Shown here in pieces: positions 59,336 through 60,000 of a stretch of 60,000 nucleotides of DNA. The DNA is taken from assembly GCA_009760855.2 (NCBI GenBank), contig WPIO01000018.1, forward strand, positions 2,485,001 to 2,545,000, given 5' to 3'. Position 1 is the stretch's first letter. Each line of letters opens with the position of its first letter. This DNA is from Cristatella mucedo (Eukaryota > Bryozoa > Phylactolaemata > Cristatellidae). The notes below the pieces were generated by a model. The model was not told the DNA's origin and did not search any database. It saw nothing but the letters and a program-made list of their open reading frames with translations. The position numbers and the translations under genes are program-made.

Positions 59336-60000
59336 TTCGACTCGCTAGCCATGCTTTGAGGCTGCAGCCTCACCACTGCTCACCACAGGTGATGAAAGGA
59401 CCGGTACCTGCCACTCGGTAGGAGTGCTATGCTTGTGACCAAAGGACCGTATGCCAAGAGGCTGCTACAGCTCGTTCGTAACACTAGCATAAATTCCGCG
59501 AGCAGTGATCGGCATACACAACTTTAGCTCAGCAGCCACTACTACCCTAGACACTGTCGACGTGTTTGGAAAACAGGAGTGGATAAAGGTCTGCCTGGCA
59601 GCCAGGCTGCATGCTTGCTTGCAGCAATGCTTCAATAGGCAGAAGTTATACCACTGCATCCAGATCTCTGGGGGTTAGCTTAGGAGCTTGGATCCGCGCA
59701 TGTGCTCAATGCCTACCACCGCCCGGAGGCTGGTCTAGCCAGAGCAAAGCCGATCCGTCGGAAGCTGCTGTAGCATTGGGACCTGCTGTTTCATACTGTG
59801 GCCCCACCACCATGCACGTGTCCCACACAGTTGGTCGAGGGCTAAAAACATGTTTTCCTGAGGGCTCCCTACCGGGTTCCTTCCATGTAACCACACAGCC
59901 AGGTAAGCCACTGTTACAGCTCGATAGGCCGACTGCTGGATGCATTGCCAAACTGGTTTTGCTGTACAAAGATGCATTCGGATCGTTTTCCGTCCAGGCA
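59336..60000. other. no recognised feature
   Basis: Nothing recognisable on either strand to the window end. Confidence 0.35.

Overview
This is a stretch of animal nuclear DNA, probably from an invertebrate. It shows spliced genes with GT-AG introns of 0.2-6 kb, L2-type non-LTR retrotransposons with endonuclease and reverse transcriptase (RT), tRNA-derived SINEs, hAT and Tigger/pogo DNA transposons, LTR fragments, and long CT and TG microsatellites. Nothing is bacterial or viral in layout. I cannot name the species. The L2-like LINEs with (ATT)n tails and a GCGCC-stem hairpin suggest a non-vertebrate animal, which is inference only.

The host genes are a tandem array of cytosolic-type sulfotransferase (SULT) genes, all on the + strand. 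Gene A (about 5.26-12.3 kb) shows its last four exons. Gene B (about 26.3-40.9 kb) shows seven in-phase exons up to the stop codon. Gene C (from 55.95 kb) shows its first exon and a candidate second exon and then runs out of the window. Equivalent exons have equal or nearly equal lengths (95 and 139 nt identical in A and B) and equal phases, so the genes are paralogues. Two exon-like ORFs on the minus strand inside gene B intron 1 (29.33-29.88 kb) may belong to an unrecognised gene.

Nearly everything else is mobile DNA. LINE-A is an L2-like family with an ACATTAC-repeat tail; its best copy is at 10.32-12.03 kb. LINE-B is an L2-like family with a 3' hairpin and an (ATT)n tail; its best copy is at 22.98-26.11 kb, with about 15 fragments in both orientations. 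Older LINE relatives are at 4, 8.5-10, 35.5-36.3, 45.7-47.6 and 49.4-49.9 kb. SINE-I is a tRNA-derived family that carries the LINE-B 3' hairpin. SINE-II is a second tRNA-derived family. A hAT pseudogene (1.0-2.7 kb) and a Tigger pseudogene (14.7-17.1 kb, split by two LINE-A insertions) represent DNA transposons. Three copies of a long LTR-like element (18.7, 47.7 and 52.5 kb) contain a 122-bp minisatellite. A second LTR family lies at 43-45.3 kb with a gag-like remnant.

The SULT exons sit as small islands among these insertions, and the intron sizes are largely explained by them. The most informative signals are the SINE-I/LINE-B shared 3' hairpin, the long LTR-like element, the nested Tigger insertions whose removal restores the reading frame, and the SULT paralogues with altered active-site motifs.
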